Part shown: positions 7,224-14,315 of the stretch, in pieces
Numbering within the stretch: the stretch's first letter is position 1
How the letters are laid out: each line of letters opens with the position of its first letter
NCBI RefSeq assembly: GCF_025362455.1
Contig: NZ_JANYGJ010000154.1
Span: 1-17,922 of the forward strand
Length of the DNA stretch: 17,922 bases
Direction of reading: 5' to 3'
Source: Deinococcus sp.
GTDB lineage: Bacteria; Deinococcota; Deinococci; Deinococcales; Deinococcaceae
Made by a program: the position numbers and the translations under genes
The notes under the pieces: model-generated
Databases searched by the model: none
Told to the model about the DNA's origin: nothing
The model's input: only the letters and a program-made list of their open reading frames with translations

Positions 7224-10200
7224 TCACCCGTCCAGCCGCTGCACGCTGCTCCCCGCCACGCTCTTGCTCACCAGCAGACGACTGGGCAAGCGCTCCGATA
7301 GGCTCTCGACGTGGGTAATCACGCCGACCATCCGCCCCTGCGTCCGCAGATTCTCCAGCGCCCCGGCCACCGAATCGAGCGCCTGTGGATCGAGCGTGCC
7401 GAAGCCCTCGTCTAAAAACAGGGCGCCCAGGATACGGTTCCCGGCCAGGTAGTCGCTCAGAGCAATCGCCAGCGACAGGCTCGCCAGGAAGGTCTCGCCG
7501 CCCGACAGGGTTTTGACACCCCGCGTCTCGCCCGCGTTCCAGAGGTCCTGCACGACGTAATCGCCACCTTCCAGGGCCAGCCGGTAGCGCCCGTCGCTGA
7601 TGTCGTGCAGCAGTTCGCCCGCGCCGGTCAGCAGCCGGGCCTCGATCTCCTGCAACAGATACTGCTGGAATTCGTTGGCCCGCAGCGAATTGGCGAGCGT
7701 GGTCCAGAGGTCCACCGTGCCCGCCAGAGTACCCGCCTTCGCCTCCAGCTCGGTTTTGCGGGCCAGGCGCTCGGTTCCGGCCCGGATCGACTCGGCCAGC
7801 TCACCGAGGCGGGCCTGGGCTGTGCTGAGCGCCGCCTGGGCCGCGTACAGATCACGTCCGGCCTGAGCCAGCCGGGCAGGATCGAAGGGGACGCCGCCCA
7901 GTTTGGCCTCCAGCGCGGCGACTTCGGCTTTCATCTGTTCACGGGCGGCCAGGTGCCCTCGCAGGGCGGCGTCCAGGGCACGGATCTGATCTTCGGGGAG
8001 GGCGGCGGACTGGACATCCTCGGCACTGAGCTTCAGGGCGGCCAGCACGGCATTCAAAGCAGTCTCAGCCCGCACGGCCTCAGCCTGGCGCTCGCTGGCA
8101 CGTTCGCGGGCGGCCCCAGCCGTCGCGGCGGCGGCAGCGTGGACGGCCCCGGCCTCGGCGTGGGCACGGCGGGCGGCTTCCAGAGCGTCGGCTAATGCTT
8201 TCAGCTCCGTCTGGACGGCGCGGCGCTCGGCGGCGGGGTCGGGGGCGGACTGCACCTCGTCGGCACTGAGGTCGAGGTCGGCCAACACGTCATTTAGAGC
8301 GATTGCAGCGCGTTCGGCTTCGGCTTGACGCTCATTTAACCCCTGCGCGGCGGCGGCCAGGGTCGCGGCGGCGGCGGCGTGTGCGGCGGACGCCTGGGCC
8401 TGGGCTTTGCGGGCGTCGTCCAGGGCGGTGTTCAGGGCTGCGATCTCGGCCTGAGCTTTCTTCCGCTCGCCCGCCGGGTCGCGTCCGGCCAGGTTGACGC
8501 GGGCAGCCAGGCCAGAGAGCAGGCGCAGGGCGGTGTCGGGTTCGTCGCCCGTGAATCTGGCTTCGGCCACGCGCAGATCGGCCTCGCGGTCCCCCAGCGC
8601 CGCTTCCCAGTCGGTGAGTTCGCGGGCCTTGTCTTCGAGTTGCCTGACCCGCACATCGGTCTGGGCCTTGAGGTTCTTGTAGCGGTCCCGTTGCAACTCC
8701 AGTTGCAGCTCAGCGGCCCCCAGCGCCGCTTCCAGCTCGCCCAGGTCGGCTTTGGAACCGCTCGGCAGGGTCTTGACGCTCTGCTCGCACAGCGGACACG
8801 GCTGACCCAGATGCAGGTGAGTTCTATGGGCACTCAGTCCGGCGATGAGTCTGGCCTCGTCGAGTCGGGCTTTCGCGGCGTCGAACTCGGCTTTGAGCTG
8901 GCGTCCGTCGAGGGTGATCTGCTCCATCTCGGCTTTCTGGACGCGCTGGAGCTGGGTATTTTCCAGGTGCCGGGCCTGATCGGCTTTCAGTCCGGCCTTC
9001 TCGGAGTCGAGCACCGCGCGCTCCTTGCGGTTCTGGGCGATCTGGGTGGCGGCCTCCCTGGCTCGCTGGTGGGCCTCCTCGTCCCAGGGCAGCGGCTTGG
9101 GGTGCGTGGTCTGGGGCGTGCCCCCGGCGAGCTTGAGACGCCTCAGATCGGCGTCGGCCTCGCGCAGCATTTCATTGCGGGCTTCGAGTTCGGGGATGCG
9201 CCCGGTGGCGGTGCGGGCGCTGCTCTCGCGGGCGGCGGCGGTCTCGACATCCTGCTGGGCGCGGTCCAGGGCGGCTCCGGCGGTGGCGGACGCCTGCTGA
9301 GCCCGCTCGTGCGTCTGACCGGACTGCTCGGCGCCCCTGAGCAGCGGCCAGGCCCGCTCGACCTGCCCGGCCCGCTCCAGGCGGGCACCCAACTGAACGT
9401 TGCCGCTGGCCTGAGCGTCCAGGGCAGCCCGCTCCAAGGTGGCAGTCCGGGCCAGGGCGGCGGCGGCGCTCTCCAGCCCGGCTCCGGCGGCTCCGGCGGC
9501 GTTCACGGCGCGTTCGGCGGCCTGGGTCGCCTGGGTCGCCGCGTCCAGCAGCGGCAGGGCGGTGGCGACAATGCGGGCGCGTTCGGCGCGTTCGGCTCCG
9601 GCGCGGACGCCTTCGGCCTGGGCGTCCAGTGCGGTCAGATGGCGCCCGGCCTCGTCCAGTTCGCGCTGCACGGCCTCCTGGGCACGCAGGCGGCTCAGCT
9701 CGGCCTGCAAGCCCTCCGCGTCGTCCCCGAAGGTCTGGAGGGCGGTCACGGCAGCGTCGCGTTCGGCTTTAAGCGCGACCAGCGCCTCCGCACTCACCCC
9801 AGCGTACTCACCTTCCAGCAGGTGATGGGCTCCGGCCAGCTCGAATTTATGCGCCTTGACCTGATCGGCGGCGCGAGCGTGCATCTCGGCGACGTGACCG
9901 AGGTTGGTCAGCTCGCCCAGCAACTTCTGGCGCTCGGCCTTGCTGCCGCGCAGCAGGGCGTCGAACTTGCCCTGCGGCAGCATCACGGCGCGGGTGAAAC
10001 TCTTGAAATCCAGCCCCAGCAGCTTGCTGACACGGGCCTGGGTGGCGCGGTTGGTGTTCTCGGAGAGGTTGCTCCAGCGCTTGGCGTCGGCGCCGTCTCG
10101 CTGCTCCAGCCGCAATTGGTTCTCAGCCTGCTTGCGGCCCTTGGTGCGGGCGGCCCGGTAGACCTCGCCCCCGCTCTCGAAGGTCAAACTGACGGCGAAG

Positions 10201-10412
10201 GCCCGCTCGCCCGTGGAAATCAGCGCGTCGAGCCCGGTCTGCCCCAGCCGGTCGGTCTCGCCGTAGAGCGCGAAGGTGATGGCGTCGAGCAGGCTGCTCT
10301 TGCCGCTGCCGGTGGCGCCCTGGATGGCGAAGAGTTGCAGCCCGGCGAAGTCGATGTCCACCTGATCGCGGAACGGCATGAAGCCCCGGACGGAGAGTTC
10401 GAGTGGTCTCAT
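7224..10412 (-). CDS. sbcC: SbcC, nuclease-complex ATPase (Rad50-like SMC protein)
   Basis: The 1062-aa protein has Walker A GATGSGKS (32-39), a long Ala/Glu/Arg-rich coiled coil, a zinc-hook CPLC (Cys539, Cys542) near the middle, a second coil, signature LSGGE (969-973), Walker B LFLDE (998-1002) and the H-loop His1034. With SbcD it forms the Mre11-Rad50-type complex that opens hairpins and protein-blocked DNA ends; in Deinococcus it is linked to double-strand break repair. The length is typical. The distal coil carries two 80-residue tandem units (645-724 and 725-804). The start ATG overlaps the stop of a 65-codon ORF (ATGA), so it is probably translated by coupling from the sbcD transcript. 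Confidence 0.97.
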   Translation of the reverse strand: MRPLELSVRGFMPFRDQVDIDFAGLQLFAIQGATGSGKSSLLDAITFALYGETDRLGQTGLDALISTGERAFAVSLTFESGGEVYRAARTKGRKQAENQLRLEQRDGADAKRWSNLSENTNRATQARVSKLLGLDFKSFTRAVMLPQGKFDALLRGSKAERQKLLGELTNLGHVAEMHARAADQVKAHKFELAGAHHLLEGEYAGVSAEALVALKAERDAAVTALQTFGDDAEGLQAELSRLRAQEAVQRELDEAGRHLTALDAQAEGVRAGAERAERARIVATALPLLDAATQATQAAERAVNAAGAAGAGLESAAAALARTATLERAALDAQASGNVQLGARLERAGQVERAWPLLRGAEQSGQTHERAQQASATAGAALDRAQQDVETAAARESSARTATGRIPELEARNEMLREADADLRRLKLAGGTPQTTHPKPLPWDEEAHQRAREAATQIAQNRKERAVLDSEKAGLKADQARHLENTQLQRVQKAEMEQITLDGRQLKAEFDAAKARLDEARLIAGLSAHRTHLHLGQPCPLCEQSVKTLPSGSKADLGELEAALGAAELQLELQRDRYKNLKAQTDVRVRQLEDKARELTDWEAALGDREADLRVAEARFTGDEPDTALRLLSGLAARVNLAGRDPAGERKKAQAEIAALNTALDDARKAQAQASAAHAAAAATLAAAAQGLNERQAEAERAAIALNDVLADLDLSADEVQSAPDPAAERRAVQTELKALADALEAARRAHAEAGAVHAAAAATAGAARERASERQAEAVRAETALNAVLAALKLSAEDVQSAALPEDQIRALDAALRGHLAAREQMKAEVAALEAKLGGVPFDPARLAQAGRDLYAAQAALSTAQARLGELAESIRAGTERLARKTELEAKAGTLAGTVDLWTTLANSLRANEFQQYLLQEIEARLLTGAGELLHDISDGRYRLALEGGDYVVQDLWNAGETRGVKTLSGGETFLASLSLAIALSDYLAGNRILGALFLDEGFGTLDPQALDSVAGALENLRTQGRMVGVITHVESLSERLPSRLLVSKSVAGSSVQRLDG
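8001..8480 (-). repeat. Two 240-bp tandem units inside sbcC
   Basis: Residues 645-724 and 725-804 align without gaps. Both begin DPAxER, both have HAAAAAT at the same offset (residues 678 and 758), and both end LSAxxVQSA. Over the 46 residues starting at HAAAAAT, 31 are identical by hand count. A third, weaker beginning follows at about 805. This is an in-frame duplication of coiled-coil sequence. Confidence 0.85.
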
Positions 10413-10606
10413 TTGGCGCTCACTCTATTCCGCATTTCCCAGAAAAGCGGGCAGGCCCGATAGGTGCCGTTCTGCTCAAGACGCGCTGGCAAACGCTCCA
10501 CGCCGTGAGCGCCAAATGCTATTCCTACTCTGCTCCGCAGCTTTTCAAGTCCCGTTGGTCGGATTTCAGGCTGCAACAGCAGCCTTTCAATCGGAAAGTT
10601 ATTCAT
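10409..10606 (-). CDS. 65-aa ORF nested between sbcD and sbcC by ATGA overlaps
   Basis: The ATG at 10606 overlaps the sbcD TGA (ATGA at 10606-10603) and its own TGA overlaps the sbcC ATG (ATGA at 10412-10409). The frame therefore exactly fills the 190-bp gap, which would otherwise be non-coding. The product begins MNNFPIERLLLQPEIRP and ends FWEMRNRVSAK. It is basic, with no membrane segment and no recognised domain. Codon use is less GC-rich at third positions than in sbcC and sbcD, which weakens the case. It may be a real small subunit or a leader whose translation carries ribosomes from sbcD to sbcC. Confidence 0.5.
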   Translation of the reverse strand: MNNFPIERLLLQPEIRPTGLEKLRSRVGIAFGAHGVERLPARLEQNGTYRACPLFWEMRNRVSAK

Positions 10607-11787
10607 ACGGCTTCCCCCGCCGCTTCGCGCACGGCCCGGTCCGTTTCTTCGAAGGCTGCCCTCAGAGCAGGCGGCAGCTCGCCGCGTTTTTCCAGGTGGA
10701 AGCGCTCGTAGAGCTGGGTCAGGCTGAGCCCCTCGCGGGTTTCGAGCTGGGCACTTGCCTCGTCGTTGGTCGGCTCCAGGTCCACGCCCAGCGCACCGGG
10801 GAACTGGCGCAGCACGCGGTCTTTGAGTCCTGGCAGGGCCGTGCCGCCCGGCGCCCGGATGACCACCTTCAGCAGTCCCTGAAAGCCGTCCAATGCCGCC
10901 AGGCGGGCGTCCAGTCCGTCCACGTCGGTTTTGATGGTCCGGAGTTCCTTGCCGCTGACCAGCGGAATGGCGGTGACGCGGGCGGGGCGTCCGGCCTCGA
11001 CTTCGATCAGGTTGACCTGTTTCTTCTCGCCGCCCTCGCCGAAATCGAGCTGGATGATGCTGCCGGGATAACAGGCCAGCGGCGACGCGCCGAGCTGCTG
11101 GGGCTTGTGGACGTGGCCCAGCGCGGCGTACTGGGCCATCGCGGGCAGTTGCAGCGGCGAGACCGTGTACGAGTTGGTCAGGTCAAACTGCATGCCCCGG
11201 TCCGAACCGCTGGCGACGGCGCCGTCGAGCGTGGCGTGGAGCATCAGCATGTTCACGGCGCCGGGCTCAAAACCTTCGGCCAGTTTTTTCAGGAAGAAAT
11301 TCATGCCCTCGCGGTATTTCTGGCGCCAACTTCCCACATCGGCGCCCATCACGTCGGCGGCCTTGACCAATCGGCGCTCCGAGAGGTACGGCAGGGCACC
11401 CACGACCAGTTTCTCGCCCGATTTCGTATCTAACGTTCGCAGCATCTCACGGGGGTTGGCGGCGGGCTGGGCCACGACCTGCACGCCCACCCAGCCGAGC
11501 AGCCCGGTGAGTCCAGCCAGGCGCGAGGCGCTGTCGTGGTTTCCGGCGATGACGATGCTGGGAATCTTATCGTCGCGCAGACGCAAGAAAAATTCGAAGA
11601 TGGCCGCCTCGGCGTCGGCGGGCGGGTTCACCGCGTCGAAGAGATCGCCCGCCACCAGCACGGCATCAACCCGTTCGCTGCGGGCCAGACCGGCGATCTC
11701 GCTCAGGGCGTCGCGGATCTCCGGAGTCCGGTCGTAGCCGCGCAGACTGCGCCCAGCATGGAAGTCGGCGGTGTGAAGTACGCGCAT
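10603..11787 (-). CDS. sbcD: SbcD, nuclease subunit (Mre11-like)
   Basis: The 394-aa protein is a calcineurin-like metallophosphoesterase. Metal-binding residues appear in order: Asp8 and His10 (ADFHAG), Asp48 (GDLFD), Asn83-His84 (GNHD), His184 (LHATL), and His225/His227 (GHVH). The C-terminal 120 residues would bind SbcC and cap the site. The frame extends further upstream, but the chosen start MRVLHTADFH matches the family N-terminus and lies 7 nt after an extended -10. The gene is first in an apparent sbcD / small ORF / sbcC transcription unit. Confidence 0.95.
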   Translation of the reverse strand: MRVLHTADFHAGRSLRGYDRTPEIRDALSEIAGLARSERVDAVLVAGDLFDAVNPPADAEAAIFEFFLRLRDDKIPSIVIAGNHDSASRLAGLTGLLGWVGVQVVAQPAANPREMLRTLDTKSGEKLVVGALPYLSERRLVKAADVMGADVGSWRQKYREGMNFFLKKLAEGFEPGAVNMLMLHATLDGAVASGSDRGMQFDLTNSYTVSPLQLPAMAQYAALGHVHKPQQLGASPLACYPGSIIQLDFGEGGEKKQVNLIEVEAGRPARVTAIPLVSGKELRTIKTDVDGLDARLAALDGFQGLLKVVIRAPGGTALPGLKDRVLRQFPGALGVDLEPTNDEASAQLETREGLSLTQLYERFHLEKRGELPPALRAAFEETDRAVREAAGEAV

Positions 11788-11794
11788 AACGGAA

Positions 11795-11803
11795 AAGTTA
11801 GCA
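11795..11803 (-). promoter_or_regulatory. Extended -10 TGC-TAACTT for leaderless sbcD
   Basis: On the minus strand TGC TAACTT is followed by 7 nt (TTCCGTT) and then the sbcD ATG. TGn before TANNNT is the extended -10 form, which can work without a -35, and none is seen. No Shine-Dalgarno is present. Confidence 0.55.
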
Positions 11804-11901
11804 CGGGGAGGGGGCCGGGCGTGTGGCTTGTGGGGGAAGCGGGAGGCGGGGCGCGGGAGACGCCTCGGCAAGCTCGGCATGACCACTTTGCCTTGTTTGT
11901 C

Positions 11902-11922
11902 ACCCTGAACGCAGTGAAGGGT
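11902..11922. repeat. Extragenic palindromic element (ACCCT...AGGGT)
   Basis: Five-bp arms ACCCT and AGGGT enclose an 11-nt loop (GAACGCAGTGA) between sbcD and the broken PA14 gene. From memory, sequences of the CACCCTGAnCGnAGnGAAGGGT kind are frequent dispersed intergenic repeats in several high-GC bacteria; copy number in this genome cannot be seen from one window. The flanking 11810-11990 is otherwise non-coding. Confidence 0.5.
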
Positions 11923-12101
11923 CTGCCGTGGCCGGGGCACTTGCCTGTAGCTGACCATCCAGCGCGGCCACCGCGCACCGCCTCCCGCGTTTTACGGCGC
12001 CGGGTACAGCACCGCCGTCGGCACGACCTGACGCGCTATACCGGGGCCGGACCATTCCAACTTCACCAGGGCGACGCCGAAATTCTCGTAATAGAGCAGA
12101 T

Positions 12102-12126
12102 GTCATAAAAAGACCCTTTTTATGAC
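12102..12126. repeat. Perfect 11-bp hairpin inside the MITE
   Basis: GTCATAAAAAG and CTTTTTATGAC form a perfect 11-bp inverted repeat around an ACC loop (12113-12115). The stem is AT-rich with T-runs on either strand. It could be a transposase-recognition or folding structure; it does not look like a standard GC-stem terminator. Confidence 0.85.
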
Positions 12127-12173
12127 CGAGCGGAGCGAGTAGTGTTGACTGAGCAGGACGCAGAATGGAGGCG

Positions 12174-12193
12174 CGGGGAGGCTGTTTTCCCCG
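12174..12193. repeat. Second small hairpin inside the MITE
   Basis: CGGGGA (12174-12179) and TCCCCG (12188-12193) are perfect 6-bp inverted arms with an 8-nt loop. This adds to the folded structure of the element. Confidence 0.6.
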
Positions 12194-12678
12194 TGGCGTA
12201 ATTCGGAGTACTGCTCTAGTCGAGCACGATAGGCACGTGCCCGCCCGCCGTCAGGGTCACTTTGGCGGTTCGTTCGGTGACGGTATGTTCGGTCCAGTCG
12301 TCGAGGTACAGCGTGCCATTGAGCGACAGGCGCACGCCGTCGTCGCTGCTGGTGATGAAGGTGTATTCGCCGCTGGCGGGCACCCTGAGCACGCCGCTCC
12401 AGCGCACGCTGAACGTGTCGGGGCCGACGCCGCTCCTGGGAATTCCAGAACCCCAGTCGAAATCGATTTGCGGGTCGGTCTGGGTCAGGGCCGGGCCAGC
12501 CAGGTCGAGCGCCGCGTGGTAGTCGCCGCGCAGGCCGGTGCCGGGCAGCTCCGGTTGCGGCGAGCCGCCGCAGGCCACCAGCGAGAGAGTCAGTAGTCCG
12601 GCCAGCACGCTCCTGAGCATGTTCCCTGAGATCATCCGCGCCTCCGTGAGTGAGCTGAACTGACCGTGAGTCTAGCGC

Positions 12679-13683
12679 TCATGACTCAGGCGGCAGGTTC
12701 AACACGCGGCCTACCTGAAAGCCCTGCCAGTCCTGCTCGGTCAGCCGCCGATCCGCGAAGCGCTGAAGCGCACTCCACCAGGCACCCGGCGACTCCTCAT
12801 CCGGGCCGAGCAGCGCGGCGTCGTCCTGTAAGCCGTCCGCCTCGGCCTGGGCGCCCAGCGCGGCCAGGTGGCGCTCCATGACGCGCAGCGAGGCCAGACG
12901 CTGGGACCGGGTGCTGAGCTTGACCGGAAAGTGGAAGCGCAGGCCCTTTTCCTGGCAGACGCTGACCTGCATGGGCAACTCGCCGGGGCCGATCACCTTG
13001 AAGAAGACGACGCTGGGCGGAAAAAATACGCGAGAAACGCTGCTGCTCGGCGGAAAGCCCGGCATGATCCGTGAGCGGAGCACACCGCCAAGTAAGCTGC
13101 CGTAACGGTCCTGAAGCGCGTAGATGCGCCTCAGCAGGTCGCCGTAGTCGCTGCCGCCTAGGCGGTCTTCCGCGTGTTCGGGCCACCACATGGCGTAATC
13201 GTCGGCGGGCAGGGCTTCCCCACTTGGCACAGGCCGCAGCGCCAGCTCGAAGGGATTGAAGAGTGGTGTGGGCGCGGCGCCGTCAAGCGGCAGCGGCTCC
13301 GGGGCGTAGTAGACCGCCGTGGCCCCGGCCCGCGCGGCGGCCTGCTGGACGCTGAGGAAGTGGCCTGCCAACTCGGTATCCGCCAGCGGGTAGGGAAAGA
13401 CCCAGAACGGCTGCCCGGCACGCTCCAGCAACGCGGGCACGCTGAGCACCAGGTCTCGACCGCCCTCGTCTACGGCGAGTTGCGGTGATTCAGAAGTCCG
13501 CAGGACCGGGCCCGCCTCCCGCCAGCAGCGCTCCTGGGTGGCGATCAGCTCACTGGTATTGCGGTCCAGGTCGTCTCTGCGCCCAAGCGACCAGAGGCGA
13601 ACCGGCTCGCTGGGCCAGTCCATATTGCAGTGCAGGGGGGTCAAGACGGGTTGCGCCACGCTCTGCTTCTTTTTCCAAAACAT
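12679..13683 (-). CDS. Hypothetical protein, 334 aa
   Basis: I do not recognise the family. The protein starts MFWKKKQSVAQP and has no signal peptide or clear membrane segment. It has short hydrophobic strand-like segments (FWVFPYPL, SRVFFPPSVVFFKVIG, LRFHFPVKL) and a helical, acidic C-terminal third with WWSALQRFADRRLTEQDW. Many Trp and Pro residues suggest a folded soluble protein. The ATG at 13683 follows an extended -10 by six bases, so it is probably a leaderless gene with its own promoter. It ends 43 bp before the PA14 lipoprotein gene and begins 59 bp after the MarR gene, all on one strand. Codon use matches the genome, so it is a resident gene. Confidence 0.8.
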   Translation of the reverse strand: MFWKKKQSVAQPVLTPLHCNMDWPSEPVRLWSLGRRDDLDRNTSELIATQERCWREAGPVLRTSESPQLAVDEGGRDLVLSVPALLERAGQPFWVFPYPLADTELAGHFLSVQQAAARAGATAVYYAPEPLPLDGAAPTPLFNPFELALRPVPSGEALPADDYAMWWPEHAEDRLGGSDYGDLLRRIYALQDRYGSLLGGVLRSRIMPGFPPSSSVSRVFFPPSVVFFKVIGPGELPMQVSVCQEKGLRFHFPVKLSTRSQRLASLRVMERHLAALGAQAEADGLQDDAALLGPDEESPGAWWSALQRFADRRLTEQDWQGFQVGRVLNLPPES

Positions 13684-13689
13684 GCCTTG

Positions 13690-13698
13690 AGCTTAACA
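13690..13698 (-). promoter_or_regulatory. Extended -10 TGT-TAAGCT before the 334-aa gene
   Basis: The minus strand reads TGT TAAGCT, then six bases (CAAGGC), then ATG at 13683. It has the TGn and TANNNT pattern with leaderless spacing. No -35 is evident. Confidence 0.5.
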
Positions 13699-13712
13699 TT
13701 GCACCTGAGCCA

Positions 13713-13732
13713 AGCAGCACCGCCGGTCTGCT
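13713..13732 (-). terminator. Weak hairpin after the MarR gene
   Basis: AGCAG-ACC and GGT-GCTGCT on the minus strand can pair with one bulged base around a GGC loop, 11 nt after the MarR stop codon. There is no T-run afterwards, so termination is uncertain. Confidence 0.25.
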
Positions 13733-13742
13733 GAATCGTCGC

Positions 13743-14222
13743 CTAGAGCGCTTCCCCGAACGCCGAGGTCACGACTTCCCCGGCCAGTGCCCGCTCGATG
13801 TTGTGGCGCAGGGCACGAAGCTGGCGCTGGAGCCCGGCGCTCTGCTCGCCACTGAGGCAGATCAGGGCGGCCAGGTCACCGGGAATCTGGCGGGCACGTG
13901 CCTGCAATTCACGGCCCGCCGGGCTCAGACGAACCTCGACCTCGCGCTCGTCCTTGCGGGTGCGGGTGCGGGTGAGCAGACCCGCCACCTCCAGGCGCTT
14001 GAGCAGCGGCGAGAGCGTGCCCGAATCGAGTTCCAGGGTCTCGCCCAGGTTGCCCACCGTGCGCCCGTCCTCGTCCCAGAGGGCCACCATCACCAGGTAC
14101 TGCGGGTAGGTCAACTCCAGGGCGCCGAGCAGCGGACGGTAGGCGCGGGTCATCAGGCGCGAGGTGGCGTAGATGTCCAGGCACAGCAGGGAATCGAGCA
14201 CAGCGGGGGGCACGGCAGTCAT
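13743..14222 (-). CDS. OhrR-type MarR regulator (one-Cys peroxide sensor)
   Basis: The 159-aa protein is a MarR-family winged-helix dimer of the OhrR branch. Cys14 (SLLCLDIYA) fits the sensing cysteine, and Tyr28 and Tyr39 (AYRPLL, LTYPQY) fit the tyrosines that bond to its sulfenate; all are shifted by one from B. subtilis OhrR Cys15/Tyr29/Tyr40. The recognition region LDSGTLSPLLKRLE and wing RTRKDERE are intact. No second cysteine is in the C-terminal part, so it is the one-Cys type. The start at 14222 is supported by TAAACT seven bases upstream; the longer frame from 14273 would run through promoter and operator. It follows the efflux permease by 93 bp. OhrR normally represses ohr, but no ohr gene is in the window. 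Confidence 0.9.
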   Translation of the reverse strand: MTAVPPAVLDSLLCLDIYATSRLMTRAYRPLLGALELTYPQYLVMVALWDEDGRTVGNLGETLELDSGTLSPLLKRLEVAGLLTRTRTRKDEREVEVRLSPAGRELQARARQIPGDLAALICLSGEQSAGLQRQLRALRHNIERALAGEVVTSAFGEAL

Positions 14223-14229
14223 GCCTGTC

Positions 14230-14235
14230 AGTTTA
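14230..14235 (-). promoter_or_regulatory. Candidate -10 TAAACT of the MarR gene
   Basis: TAAACT on the minus strand lies 7 nt before the ATG at 14222, again with leaderless spacing. The operator-like dyad at 14239-14260 covers the region just upstream, so bound protein would block RNA polymerase. Confidence 0.5.
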
Positions 14236-14238
14236 AGC

Positions 14239-14260
14239 ACTGAATTGGAGGCAATACAGT
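14239..14260. promoter_or_regulatory. Operator-like dyad for the MarR/OhrR repressor
   Basis: Nine-bp arms ACTGAATTG and CAATACAGT surround GAGG, with a single mismatch between arms. It overlaps the space where the -35 of the MarR gene would be, so autoregulation is likely. The inner AATTG/CAAT halves recall the AT-rich dyads bound by OhrR proteins. No other copy was found in the window by eye, including before the efflux operon. Confidence 0.55.
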
Positions 14261-14315
14261 AGCGTTGCAGCAAAACGCCTTCACGCTTGATTCAGGCAGC
14301 CCGCCGGTCCAGCTC

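Larger units (their letters stand above)
12094..12216. mobile_element. 123-bp MITE-like insertion with TA target duplication
   Basis: Both ends read inward GAGCAG (12094-12099 and the complement at 12211-12216). Each is flanked by TA (12092-12093 and 12217-12218), giving an 8-bp inverted end including the duplicated target. No coding frame is inside. Removal of 125 bp (element plus one TA) restores the PA14 frame. TA duplication is typical of IS630/Tc1-mariner and of some IS5-family (IS427-group) transposases, so one of these probably moved it; no transposase gene is in the window. Confidence 0.88.
11992..12635 (-). pseudogene. PA14-domain lipoprotein gene interrupted by a MITE-like element
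   Basis: The 5' part (12635-12219) encodes 139 residues: a signal peptide with lipobox LVAC (Cys22), then a PA14-like beta domain with the typical SGEYTFITSSDDGVRLSLNG and DDW segments. It stops at TAG (12218-12216), formed by the junction. The rest of the domain, YYENFGVALVKLEWSG through to VLYPAP and a TAA, is at 12093-11992 in another frame. Joining across one TA gives HVPIVLDYYENFG, the expected PA14 strand, and a 172-aa protein. Intact, it would be a surface-anchored glycan-binding-type lipoprotein. The truncated product loses its last strands and is probably non-functional. GGAGG five bases before the ATG at 12635 supports that start. Confidence 0.9.

Noticed and set aside
8379..10463. 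Open frame of 694 codons on the plus strand, antisense to sbcC
   Set aside because: SbcC on the opposite strand has all family motifs. The antisense product is Gly/Gln/Leu-rich low-complexity sequence, a by-product of GC-rich codon use.
11703..12106. Short frames between sbcD and the PA14 gene on both strands
   Set aside because: They overlap the extragenic palindrome, the sbcD start and the PA14 3' remnant, and none keeps a plausible protein pattern.
12102..12126. The MITE hairpin as an intrinsic terminator
   Set aside because: The stem is AT-rich and the T-run is inside the stem rather than after it; it fits an element-internal fold better.
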